The notes beneath the pieces were generated by a model, which ran no database searches, was not told the DNA's origin, and saw only the letters and a program-made list of their open reading frames with translations. A stretch of DNA of 64,000 bases from contig JAKUHH010000025.1 in NCBI GenBank assembly GCA_022701365.1, positions 496,001 to 560,000 of the forward strand, read 5' to 3'. The stretch is from Mycocentrospora acerina. Its lineage: Eukaryota; Ascomycota; Dothideomycetes; Pleosporales. Shown here piece by piece: positions 11,924 to 22,871 of this stretch (its first letter is position 1; every line of letters begins with the position of its first letter). The translations under genes and the position numbers were made by a program.

Positions 11924-12757
11924 TCAAATCTTCGCCTTTGCCGGCGCCGTAACAACTCTTCCATGAACATAGCAAATCCCTCTAATCTTTTCTCCCGCCT
12001 CCCCCCAAAGTTCGTTCCTCAATAGACTGTACACCCCCATCTTCGCCCTTCCCTGCACACTTCTTGCCTTCTCCAACGCCTTGCCCAGCATCTCCGCCGG
12101 CTCTGCAATATCATCCACAATACCGTCCTCCAACGCCGTCTTGCCCGTCCACTTGTGTGCCTCCAGCAACATCTTACGTGCAATCTGCGGCCGAAGTTTC
12201 AGACGCGGCAGGAACCCGATGCCAGGGAAGTGCAGTCCCAGATCAACGGGTGGCATGGAGAAATAGCCCCGGCGAGAGTTCATGATGCGGTAGTCGTGTG
12301 CGAGGGCGAGGGGACAGGCGCCGCCAAACGTGTGGCCAGTGAGGAGGGCAATAGTGGGGAACGGGTAGTCAAGGAGGGTAGCTAAAAGCTAATTGTAGAT
12401 GGTCAGTATCGACTTGTTCTTTCCCTTAATCTTGATCTCAACATCAATCTTGACATCCATTCCAACCCAACAAGAGAGTTATTGCCATACCGGAAAAAAT
12501 CCATCACTGTTCGCATGGGGGTTCGTGTCAGACTCATCCAGCTCTAGTCCTGTGCACCAAAACTTCTCGTCATTGCCTCGTGTTATCACACAGCCTTCAG
12601 AATCGGGCCCCAGTTCTTTCTCAATATCCCGCAGTGCTCTGATCATCTCTTGCGCAAACTGTACGTTTAATCGGTCCTCGGGCGCTTTTTGCATCGTAAT
12701 GACATAGACACGGTCATGTTGGTCAACGCGGAGGTTTGTGTACGGTCCCAACACCAT
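11924..12757 (-). CDS. Enoyl-CoA hydratase/isomerase (ECI-like)
   Basis: Crotonase-fold enzyme that acts on acyl-CoA intermediates. Exons 12757-12491 and 12388-11924 give 243 aa; the 102-nt intron is in phase 0. The oxyanion-hole segments are visible: KFWCTGLELD (~70-79) and HTFGGACPLALAHDYRIM (~109-126). The length and the sequence MPPVDLGLHFPGIGF are close to fungal and plant peroxisomal Delta3,Delta2-enoyl-CoA isomerases. The protein ends AKI, a non-canonical PTS1 tripeptide known from Candida trifunctional enzyme, so peroxisomal import is plausible. No mitochondrial presequence. A hydratase rather than isomerase activity cannot be excluded. It lies between the monooxygenase and a Zn2Cys6 regulator, on the same strand. 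Confidence 0.82.
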
Positions 12758-13105
12758 TGTGGCTGTGGGGGTTTCAAATCAAGATGTTGAGTTTCCGCCG
12801 GAGTGGTAGTAGCAGCAGCAGCAGTATTGTTTCTTTTTGTCAAAAGCAAAGACTGGCGACTGCACAGAGTTTGTAATGTTCTTCAAGTTGTCAGTGCAGA
12901 TGATCTGAGGCCTCGGCACGCGAAATGCGGAGGAGCTTGCGGAGAAGACCCTTGCTACGATCACGGCGATCTTCGGTAATTCAGTATAACGTGTTTCTCA
13001 CGCCGACTATCTGATGAGACGAAGTGTTAAATACTTTTCTTTATTTTTATAGCTAGTATCTAAGTAGCATAAGTAGAGCGTAAGAATTTGACGTCTCGAT
13101 AACTC
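12758..13105. other. Intergenic
   Basis: Promoter of the ECI-like gene and 3' flank of the regulator. It includes a short GTAGCAGCAGCAGCAG tract near 12806-12825. An open frame of 61 codons here does not connect to a gene. Confidence 0.45.
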
Positions 13106-15343
13106 TCACCATCCCAGCCCTTGATCCCAATCCAACATGAGCCAGTTCCCAACGCCATGCGGCGTGAACCATTCCTGCGGTTGCAACATGGTCGGCTCTG
13201 TTGTCTCTCCTATATTAATCTGAGTGTTTATTAATTGTTGTTGTACAGCGGTGTTAGCAGCCATATCAATGTCAAGTGGTTGGGTGTTGGGCGTTCTGAG
13301 GCCTTGTAATATGCCTGCCGTCTCCAGCTCTCTAGAAACAATAGGCGGAACTTGCGAGATCCTTTCATGAATTGGATGCCACATCCGACAAAGGTCAGGT
13401 CCAAAATCTGAGAAGAATTGGGCTGTGGAACTGGGAAGGTTGATGTCGGCGAATTGACCAAGATATGGTCGCTGGACCGCTTTTTCGCGGACGTCCATAC
13501 TACTCAAAGGTAAGTGAAACGTAACTGAACATACTTTGTGATTGTGGATTACGATAATAGACTAAACAGCTGCTGCATGTTACTCACATGTGTCTCAGAC
13601 TACCCACCGCAGTGTGCCATCGCTTGCTGAGTTCCTGGAGCGCCCGAGACATGATAGCTAGGTTCTCTTCGGCCAGGTTCACCATGTCTGAGTATCGATA
13701 GCATGAGAGTTGAGCCATCCCTGTACTGAGGCAGTAAAATGTGAATATCGGTCCAAGGTAGCGAAGCTCATCTCGAGCCAAAAAGTCTTCAAAGATGCCT
13801 GCAATATACGAAGAAGCAAGCAGAGATGCTGTTGAGGGCGCTAGCTTAGGATCTGTTGGGCGATTTAAGATAGTCAGAACGGTGAAGTATTGGACGTGAA
13901 GTTGTCTCGATTCGAAGTTGTATGCTTTCAAAGGTCGTCCATCTACATGCTTGCAGAGCTGCAGATGCTCTGGGAGAGTCTTCAACCATCGGAAAAGTCG
14001 GTCTTCGAGAGATTTTCTGTGTTCTTGTAGCCCATGCTTGCGAAGGTAACTTTGCGTGAGGTCACCTGAAACATGTATTAGTTCTGCAGGTTCGATATTC
14101 ATAATCTCAGGTACTTACCAAGAATGCATGAGATACCCACATATGATGAGAACAGATCTGCCGGAGCAGCTGCACCTCCAAAGTCCAAGGCTGAGATTGG
14201 AGATACGTCTGCAAACTTTAGATCGATAGCACGAGGCCTTCCGTGACCGGCGTTGATGAGGCAATCCCGGGCCACCAACGACCACCAGAGTCGCTTGCGC
14301 AATCCCGCATCTTTCTTACCGGTAGGTTCCCTATGAAGACCGACCTGATACGCTAATCCGATACAAACCCGAAGCCAAAAGCTGCTTGTGTCCAAAGATA
14401 CTCTCTCAGGTCCTTCTGGATTCCACCAGTGCAGAAGGCAAGCTGACGCAATAGTTATAATGGGGTCTTCTTCGACACCCATCCAAAACAAGACTCTCGC
14501 TTTTTTATAGAAATCTTCTGACGGATACTCTTGCATTGGTGTACTAACTCTGCTGCCGGCCAGAAATATGGCATTCTGGAGAAGAAGTGGCACCTGGTCA
14601 GCAGGCCGGTTTTCTATCCAGTTGCGCTCGACAACTGGCGTCCACGGGTAACATCGCGTCCAGAAAGCGTCCATTAAACCTTCGCGCACAGCTCTTGGAG
14701 GTAATTCGGAGACACGTTGAACACGCAGTATCTCCAGGTCGGTTTCTGATAACGAGGGCACCTTGTTGGGTAAACCAGCATCATCATTCACTGGGACATC
14801 GTTTCGAAGATATTCCAGTCGTCCAAGGTAACTGACACTATTTGAAGATCGATACGTCGGCTCAGCCATGTTTGATATCATGCTGTTGTGCGGTGTCGGG
14901 TATATAGGTTCCAGATGTTGTCCGACTCGAGTGGAAGACTCATGCGGACTTGCCGTACTGGAGAGCCGCTTGCCGAGCTCGACATCTGCTTTGAGGCTCT
15001 GGTCTCTCAGAGTTGCTGGCCCGCCATTATTTTCGATTATGCTGCTTCTACTTCTGACCGAGCTCTCGGTGGCGGTTGATGCAGCTGGAAAAGTTGTTTG
15101 GTTACTCTCTGACAGATGTGCTCTATCGTTCTGAGCCTTGATTCTTCGCGGTGGACTTGGGCTAAAGGTGAAGCGTTTGCGCTTTCGCTCTCTTGGAATG
15201 CAATCATATCCATCTCTTTGACAGGCAGTGCATGTTTCACCTCCTATTTCATCGATATCGCATCGAACTTTCTTCTTATGGCAAATGACGCATGCCTTCA
15301 CGGTGCGACGAGCGCGTTGTTGCTTGTCTTTTGGCGGTGTCAT
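13106..15343 (-). CDS. Zn(II)2Cys6 transcription factor
   Basis: Fungal binuclear zinc cluster regulator, 699 aa, from exons 15343-14119, 14065-13588 and 13502-13106 (introns of 53 and 85 nt). The DNA-binding cluster is C18-X2-C21-X6-C28-X9-C38-X2-C41-X6-C48, followed by the basic linker RERKRKR. A disordered Ser/Thr-rich stretch follows to about residue 200. Next comes the fungal-specific regulatory domain: LMDAFWTRCYPWTPVVERN, then SFWLRVCIGLAYQVGLHREP and KRLWWSLVARDCLINAGHGR. The C-terminus is Gln/Trp-containing and could be an activation region. The frame is open to a GTG at 15358, but the ATG at 15343 precedes the cluster normally. Its place next to the ECI-like and monooxygenase genes suggests, without proving, that it controls them. 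Confidence 0.9.
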
Positions 15344-15997
15344 TTCCCCCTCAGTCACTTGAGCGCGCTGACAGCCTCAGCGTCATAGATCACGATTGTG
15401 CATAGTCAATTCGTACAGCTGGAACAGCTGAAAAACTCGCGGAGATGAAGACCGATGATGGAGTGCTTCGATACGGGCCGAGAGAATGCATCCTTAGCGT
15501 ACTCGGTTGCGGGGAAATAAACATGGGTTCCCAGTAAGGGCAAGTTCAACAAGGTCTCGAACCTTCATCACCCCTAGACTAAACATAAACGTGTGGTCAA
15601 CATGTATTGTAAATACAATAAAGTTACCAGCTTAATGAGACTGGAACATTTTAAACCCACAGCGATACAGTATCTTCATTAAGAACACATCCACATGTTG
15701 TGGATCAGGACATCTATCTCCGTAGCCTGACCCCCAAACCTACAAGAGGAGCAAGATATGCAAAGGTATTGTTGCTAGTGATGGATATTTGATATTTGAC
15801 TTCAACACTATGGAGATCGGCCATTGACCATAATTGTAAGCATTTGACATCCGTAATCGTACGTTGTCTTTTTAAAATTCGAGGCCGCCCCTCAAAATCC
15901 CCTAGCGGGTAGGGTTGTGTAGCCCACTGCCGCTAGCCACCACATCTCCATAGTCCCGTAGTGGATCTTTATCAGTCGTTCATTGCCAAGATCGCCC
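15344..15997. other. Intergenic, promoter of the Zn2Cys6 gene
   Basis: Becomes AT-rich after about 15580. A TTCGAGA loop with a 4-bp stem near 15548-15565 looks like a tRNA T-arm but lacks the rest of a tRNA. Nothing else seen. Confidence 0.45.
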
Positions 15998-16845
15998 TCA
16001 CGTTCTAGCCTTCACCTGTTTACCCCATTTCAAACCTATTTCGGGCGAATCAATACCTTTTGCACAGGAAGTCATAAGTGGTTCATTGATACTGAATATC
16101 AAGCAGGTCGCGCGGTGCCGATTGCGCATCTCCAAGTAGTTGTTCATGTCAAAATCAAAACCAACCCCCCATGGCAAGGGATGAAATGTGATAGATGGGG
16201 CGGCAGTGATAGTGAGAGTCAAGCTCTTGTTGTTCGTTCCGAGGCTCCGGAAGATCGTCTTGACTTGACTGACGCGTAAGTTGCCGGGTATCGACTGGAT
16301 GTCGATCGTCACCTCATTGATTGTTGGAGCTAAGGACTCGCTGAACATGGGATCGTACTGAAGACCAATATCGAAACAAACGAACTCAGGGTTACCATCA
16401 GAATGAGACACCTCGATCATATCGTGGGTAAACTTGAACTTGGATAAGATGTGGAGTCGGAAGCACCAAGTAATTATCACAATATCCGCGGTAGTACTGT
16501 TTACCTTGGACATATAACGATACTTGACTTCTTCCAAACTACCTGTAGAGTCGTAATCATGGGTGTCATCGCGTGTTGTTAACTCTTCTTCAGACCTAAA
16601 AACCTCATTTACGGTCAGTGAAGTGGCGTCGTACTCTTCCTTCTCTTCCGTGTTCGAGAGAACTTCCCAGGCGATACTGGATCTTCTGAAGAGCTCACTC
16701 GCTTGGTTATACGCAAGAGGACCTTTGTGAAACATTTTTTCAGGGTGATTATCCCGAACAATGTTTTGATAAGCCGATCCAATCTCAGCTAATGTAGCAT
16801 GTCTAATTACGTTGAGAACTTCTTAGTGGGTCGCTTCGGGGGCAT
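15998..16845 (-). pseudogene. J-domain (DnaJ-like) gene, frameshifted, HPE for HPD
   Basis: J-domain proteins stimulate Hsp70 ATPase through an HPD tripeptide. The minus strand has an ATG at 16845 giving MPPKRPTKK and then a stop at 16809-16807. Starting at 16822 in another frame the sequence reads EVLNVIRHATLAEIGSAY, then NIVRDNHPEKMFHKGPLAYN and AWEVLSNTEEKEEYD, a recognisable J-domain. That frame runs to a stop at 15998 with no known domain after the J-domain. The DYY that normally precedes EVL is missing, so a small out-of-frame deletion at about 16820 is likely. The first in-frame ATG (16735) lies after the helix II-III loop. The tripeptide is HPE, not HPD. No upstream exon with matching phase was found. 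A missed upstream exon remains the alternative. Confidence 0.55.
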
Positions 16846-18626
16846 TTATCTTGCTCGAGTATATGAAAAAGTTTCAAGTTGCGACTTTGGTGTGCATGAA
16901 TAGGACAAAAATGAAAGAAATGGCAAAAGCGAGATAATATATCATAGGGGCTGATTAGGTTCAGCCCGTGAAAGCTCTCAGTACAACAATCGTACAGAAT
17001 GAGTTTATACTCCGGATTACAAACTGCGATATATGTCATTGACTAGACGTTTTTCACGCCATCAATTTCAACAACGAAGACTAAATGTGTCTAAATCTTG
17101 TTCTGAAAGCACAAGAAAACAGCAGTGTCAGTTACAGAAATGATTTGCATTACTCACGACAAGCCCTAGACCTAAGTGAAAGGTTAACACTGCAAATATG
17201 CACGTATCCTCCTCTCAACCTTTCTTTAGCTCTCTCGCTCAGTATTCACAAGCAAATAACTATATATCGCGTTCCCCTGGTACCTTGGCTCCTGCCTCTC
17301 ACCATTAACCTTCTTCAAATTCTCCTGCCTTAGACTCTCGTTTTGTGTTAATTTCTCTCGCGGATCATTTGACTTGTATTTAAGATCGGCTCCTATGTCA
17401 CGATTAAATGAAGACATACAAAATAATTGATCGGAATATTCACGTGCTGTCAGAAGTCTGTAAACTGTCTCGAACTTATCGACATGGCATTGTATTGATA
17501 TGTCGTAAACTGAGATTTTAGAGTCAGATTGGTTGTTTCCCCTCTATCGATACAGCTTTACATGAGTGACAACCCTGTTCTTTTTTACCAAAACATCGCG
17601 GGGGTCCCAGCCCTAGGGCTTGAGAATTCCATTGATATTCATGGTAAACTTCTTTGTTGGTCAAAAATGAAACTTCTGGCTAAAACGTTGAGCGTAAGGC
17701 TAGGCTCAGTATATGAGCTGGGTTTGGCACTGTGGGCTTTTCCAAATTTTTTCTTAAACGACTCCTTTTTGGATACCTTTGGCTCAGGCGATGTTGGCGT
17801 CGGTGATCGTGGTGGTGTCGATGGTTTTGGCAGCATCGTTGATGGTTTCTGTGGCGTCTCCAACCATCTGGGCGGCGTGAATGGCTTGGGTAGCGCTAGT
17901 TATTTATGCGGTACTTTCTGTGGCCGCGTTATTACTGGCGTACGGAGAATCCGCTAAGAAGATGGTAGAGTTCTATCGTATCGTTCTTGTTGTTTGGAAT
18001 CCGAAAATGTCTCATGTGCGACGTCGACAGATTTATACATAGCTTCAGAAGCTATTCGCTGCTCATCTGAAGGACAACAAGTCTTTTCTGTATGATTCAC
18101 AAGCTGCTTCTAATAGTAAGCATTCTTAATATCTTCCCAAAGTAGCATTGCAGGCGATCGATAGAGTTTCATAGAATGGAGGCATAGCGAAGCTGACTGC
18201 AGTTGAATGTTCCTCTGAGTTTAGTATGACTATATCTCTTTTGAAGGATTAGTAGGTTGTAACTTAAATTAATTGTGAAATCACATCAGCATAACCTTCC
18301 ACTAAGATCTCAACCCAAACCCAAGGCTGATATAATGCAGGACAATGGTAGTAATTTAAGAATTTTTGGTGGTACCTGCTATGTAATTAACTTTTGCTCA
18401 AATAAGTAACTCGCTAACAAAGCAATCAAGGAATCAGAATGGCCGGACAGAATGTTGCGTTACAAAGCTATAGCTTTCTGTCACCTTGCACAATTATCGT
18501 AGAGCACTTCGCTTCGCAGCTGGAAAAGAAGTTTCTGTGGTAGGAACACCGTTCAATTAGATATTAACATCGCTGCACATAGCAGCATGAACTAAATTCT
18601 TTGATTACATCGATATCGCAGATGAC
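16846..18626. other. Gene-poor AT-rich stretch
   Basis: This 1.8 kb lies between the broken J-domain gene and the pectate lyase stop. It is AT-rich apart from a GC-richer patch at about 17640-17960. No transposon protein or terminal repeat recognised. Confidence 0.45.
17639..17957 (-). other. GC-richer orphan coding-like patch
   Basis: Minus-strand frames here give peptides with protein-like composition. One frame is Pro/Ser/Thr-rich and basic (PKPSTPPRSPTPTSPEPKV followed by KKESFKKKFGKAH). The other reads HAAQMVGDATETINDAAKT and then stops. The plus strand gives a Gly-rich frame. No ATG-led full gene or family match is visible. It may be a remnant of a gene in degraded DNA. Very uncertain. 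Confidence 0.2.
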
Positions 18627-19692
18627 CTAGATCTTGCCGACACCCGAACCACCCCTGACTACCTTCTTCACATCATCGAGCGGCGTAAGCTTGTACTTGT
18701 ATGGTGCTTTTGTAAATGTACCAACTTGAGTGATGTTGACATCGGCCTTGCCCCAGTCATTCTCTGTGAATACGGTCAGTTTTCTGGAACTTTGTGAAAC
18801 TTAATACAGGTTACTTACTAGCACCAAGGTTTGCAAATCCATCGATCTCAAAGTCTCCATCTGGGCTAGTATTGGGGGAATCTTCAGGAATAACTAAGCC
18901 ATACGTTGTTAAAGCGGTCTTCGTCTTGCCACGGAAGACATTGCCCTCAACCAATACCTGGTTGTCGCTTCGGCTATGGATAGCTTGGTACAGGAAGTCA
19001 TCGTAAAGGTTATTGAAGATGTGTTGGTGACCGAATCGCCCAGCAGGACCTCGTGTACCTTCGTTCAGCCAGTAGTTGTGGTGGTAGGTTACATGTAGAT
19101 GACCAAAGTCAACATCTCTAAGTGCATCACTGTTTCCAACAAGAGAACTTTTCCAGTGGTCGTGGAAGTAGTTCCAGGAGACTGTGATCCAGTCGCTTGC
19201 ACGGATGATGTCGATCTGGCCGTCTGCATAGTCAGGTCCAAGTTGGGGGAAGTTGCCAGATGTGAACTCATTGTGATCAACCCAAACACGTGTGCTATTT
19301 CGGAGTGTAATGGCGTCGTCGCCAGCAATTTGCCCGAACTTGAAGTTGTGGATGATAACGTTCGTAGAGTTCGAGACTGTGATGCCAGCTCCAGTGATCT
19401 CAGCTCCTTTGCCATGGCCAAGTAAGGAGATGTTGCTTCCAACCCGTAAACGAGCAGTCAGGTTGAATTTTCCCTTCACATACACAGTCCTCGGTACAAC
19501 TCCAGCAACAGCAGAAACGAGCGCCTCGGCGGAAGAGACTGTGATTGTCTGGCTGTCTTTACCCTCTCCACCAGTTGTTGACCCAATTGGGTTGTCTTTG
19601 GCGAATCCGACTAGATCAAAGTCGTATTTTGGAGCAGCTGCGGCAGATACGCCAAGTGCGAGAGAGACAAAAGAGACGAGGGAGAGCTTCAT
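18627..19692 (-). CDS. Secreted pectate lyase, PL1 family
   Basis: Extracellular enzyme that cleaves polygalacturonate by beta-elimination with Ca2+. Exons 19692-18819 and 18763-18627 give 336 aa; the intron is 55 nt (GTAAGT...CACAG). Residues 1-18 form a signal peptide (MKLSLVSFVSLALGVSAA). Parallel beta-helix hallmarks are NVIIHNFKFG, then RVWVDHNEF and DGQIDIIRASDWITVSWNYF, carrying acidic Ca2+ ligands. The catalytic-arginine region RGPAGRFGHQHIFNNLY matches the RxPxxR consensus of PL1. Length is normal for a fungal PL1. It stands alone in an AT-rich, gene-poor segment, common for plant wall-degrading enzymes of plant-associated fungi. Pectin lyase is less likely because the beta-helix surface is Asp-rich rather than Trp-rich. 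Confidence 0.92.
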
Positions 19693-22600
19693 CTTGTTGT
19701 TTGTCAGATGTCAAGTTGAAAAGGGCCAGTGGGGTCTGAGTGCTGTACTCAAAACAGCAGAGTCTTCCTGATTTTTATATGCAATCGTTCACATGGAAAA
19801 GAAGCCTCAGCAACACAAGTTGTTAGCCGTCACCCGTGGCAGAGTTCAAATTCTTCCGGTCGAGCAGCTCGTGGCGCGATGTACCAGGTTCTAAAAGGCA
19901 TACGCCCCGGGGAAGCAGGACATGTCGTCGCCATCATGTTGCAACTTCTCAGCATCGTTGCGTTTGTGGCACACGCAGGACAGATGAACATGCGCAGTGG
20001 CTTGCCAAGAAAATGATGAGTGGTGGAAGAAAGGGACCCAAGATTGCCCAGTGTTGAAAGGAGGAATCGGACGGCTTGGCGACTGGGGAAGGCGGGGCGG
20101 ACTTGGGTCGTGCCTCCTACCCGATCTCATCAAGTGTCGTGAGCAACTTCCACCAGTGTTCTCCTTTGTATTTTTATTTCGTCCTGCTTGTTGTTCGACT
20201 CTCTTGCAATTTCGGCTATTATTACTCATGACTATTCTGCCGTCTCTTAATTTCAAGTCTATCGTTCAAATCTCAATGGTTACCGCCACTTGATACAACT
20301 GTGGATGACTATACCACGAAGGGAAGTAATACGTAATTGCATGAAACTAACCAAAATCTATTTCGGAGTGACATACACTCTTGTCTGAACTGCTTTGAGT
20401 AAAGGCTTTTTGTCTTTGCCTGATCGAAAAACACGGTGTTTTGACTGGAACGTAGCGTCTTCTTGCCTCTAAGACCTCAGTTTTGGCTTTAATGCATTGA
20501 AAGCTAAGATTCGGGAAGTTACTCACAAGCTTTTCTTGGAGAAATATTCATATGAGATTACGTAGAGCGGGAAGTTCTCATGAAACATGTCAGCTTGGCT
20601 TAAAGTTCTGCCCAATGAACCCCGCATATTCAACGAGCCTTGGAAGAACCACCCCAGTCAGACAGGAACAATGAAGTCTAAATCTATTATTTTAATTTTT
20701 TCTAGAACTCCTATGAGAATTGCTGCGGTAGCTAATTGTATTGGTAGATTAGTCTATAGACTTTCTCTTTAGAAGTTTAGAGGTAATAGAAATACTCATT
20801 GGTACCTAGATTCGGCAAATAGGTATATATTGATTGCTATGGGCACATTATTTTGTTCGATAAACCCTCGTATTTTTAAGATTATTTTGAATGTGCGAAG
20901 ACTGGGAGATTCTGAACTTCAGTTGAGGCACTCTCATGAATGATGGCCACTTATCAACTCCTTATATCTGCTAGACAACCGATTGACCTTTAGCTCATTG
21001 TATAGCATATTTCATCTGTGTATGATCTCTCACTGATATTTCAACTGAATTCGATGATAACTGTCAACAATGCATAGGCTGGTCCACCGACAAAAATATA
21101 GTGGTGCATGTCAAATTTGGTCATAACTTGGCTCGCAAGGCATCTCCAGAGTGTGGAATTCGAGAAAGTACATTTCATATCTCAAAATAATCTCAGTCGA
21201 TCAGAACTAAGTTCTTACAAGGGATCTGGTTTAGGTAGTAATTTCGGAGAATTGACAGTCCTTCACATGTATGGCTTTTCTCAAATAAAATGTAGCTGAG
21301 GAATGAGTTATAAATCTGACTGCATAGATTCGTTATCAACGGCGTAAAGAGAGAAACTAAGTATTCCAGGAAACAACTGAGCATAGCTTTTTTGAGTATT
21401 AGAGTTGAGTTCTGTATGAGGCCTGCTAGTGCTCAGCATGGGGTATGGTCGGAATCTTCAGTAACTGGCAGCCACGACATTACCCATCATGTGCGCAACA
21501 TGGTACGGAAAACTAATCGAAAAAATTCAAGATCTTCACGGCAGAAAAATCCTACACAGGGCTTTAATGTTACAGAATGGTGATAGTTGTTGTTCATGAT
21601 GATAAAGTAGCCGCGTAAGTTCGATAGTGGCAAAGCCAACCAGATAAACTAAATAATTAATAAGATGCATCACACGATGATCTTCAATTTACATGACGAC
21701 TCAAATTAAGGTGATTAAAAGACGAATTATCTCGTGTGGAAGTGGTCGCTGAGTTGCTGAATATCGCATCTTGAACTATCAATCGTTTATAGTGGCATAT
21801 AAGACTGATCAACACTGAAGTACTTTTTGTTTGTTACACATGTTAATCATTACGTCTACTTGTTGGGTTGATAATAAGATCAGTAAAGCTTGTAAAATGT
21901 GTATTATGAAGAGTGGGAAACCGTGCGAAAAAATACGATCGATCCGACCAACACGTCAGTACATACGGGACATGCTATCGAAGGCTGCATTGCTCGATTA
22001 ATACAAGCTAAGGTAAAGTGAGCACATTATACTGTAATAATAAGAGAAGAAAATTTAGGGCAGATATGTAGGGCTTGGCATTTCTCTCGTGGTCTCAAAT
22101 AGAGTACGGGCCAGGATCACTTATTCAACTGATCTGTGTGTAGGTTCCATACGATTCAACGACTCAAAAAGTGTGATGGTTCTTTCAATCCGTATTACAA
22201 GTCTCGAAAATTTTCGTTCTATGGTTTTCTTTCCAGACAGACGCAGTGTGGGTTCAGTTAAATGTAAAGTCGTTAACAAAACGCCGTGAGGCCGCGATGG
22301 AGACCAATAAAAAGAATGATTCAGGTATTATAAATTCTACTTGCAAATCCATACCAATACTTTCATTTAAAGTATGGCAAGAGTAATGCTTGATGGAAGT
22401 ATTCTAGGTACGAACTTTACCAAATCTATCAATATCTACAAATAGTCTTGTAGAAAGGGTCTGGCCGCGAAGTACCTCAAAAGACTCCGCGCAATGTTGT
22501 TTTGAATTACCTGATCTTGCAGATGAACGTCGTATACCAAAGCGGTTATAATAAAATTCAATTTTATCCTTCAACCGCAGATTCATCTCCGTTTCACGAA

Positions 22601-22871
22601 AACTGTGTTGCGGTATAAAACAACGCAAATTGCAGTTGTATAGTAGATACCTGAACTAGACCCCTTCTTGAGCTTTTCAGAACACGTTGAACAGTCACAC
22701 CAAAATCGGGGAGGTTCGGAGAGAATCTTGGAAAGTCGCGAAGTCCGTAGTCATAGTAGACGGCACGTCGACTAGCTCATTGCCAGGATACCCATCCTGA
22801 GAATGTTGTGAGATTTTTGGGGTAACTATATCACGACTTCAGAATGACGGATATGATATTCCGTAATTAAT
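19693..22871. other. 3.2 kb gene-free AT-rich island
   Basis: The promoter side of the pectate lyase occupies the first few hundred bases. From about 20300 to 22860 the DNA is AT-rich and rich in TpA, with no open frame over about 75 codons of recognisable content. It looks like old non-coding or repeat-induced-mutated DNA, but no intact element, terminal repeat or reverse transcriptase motif is visible. Confidence 0.5.

Noticed and set aside
15545..15570. tRNA T-arm-like TTCGAGA loop
   Set aside because: Only a 4-bp stem, with no matching acceptor, D or anticodon arm in the right spacing.
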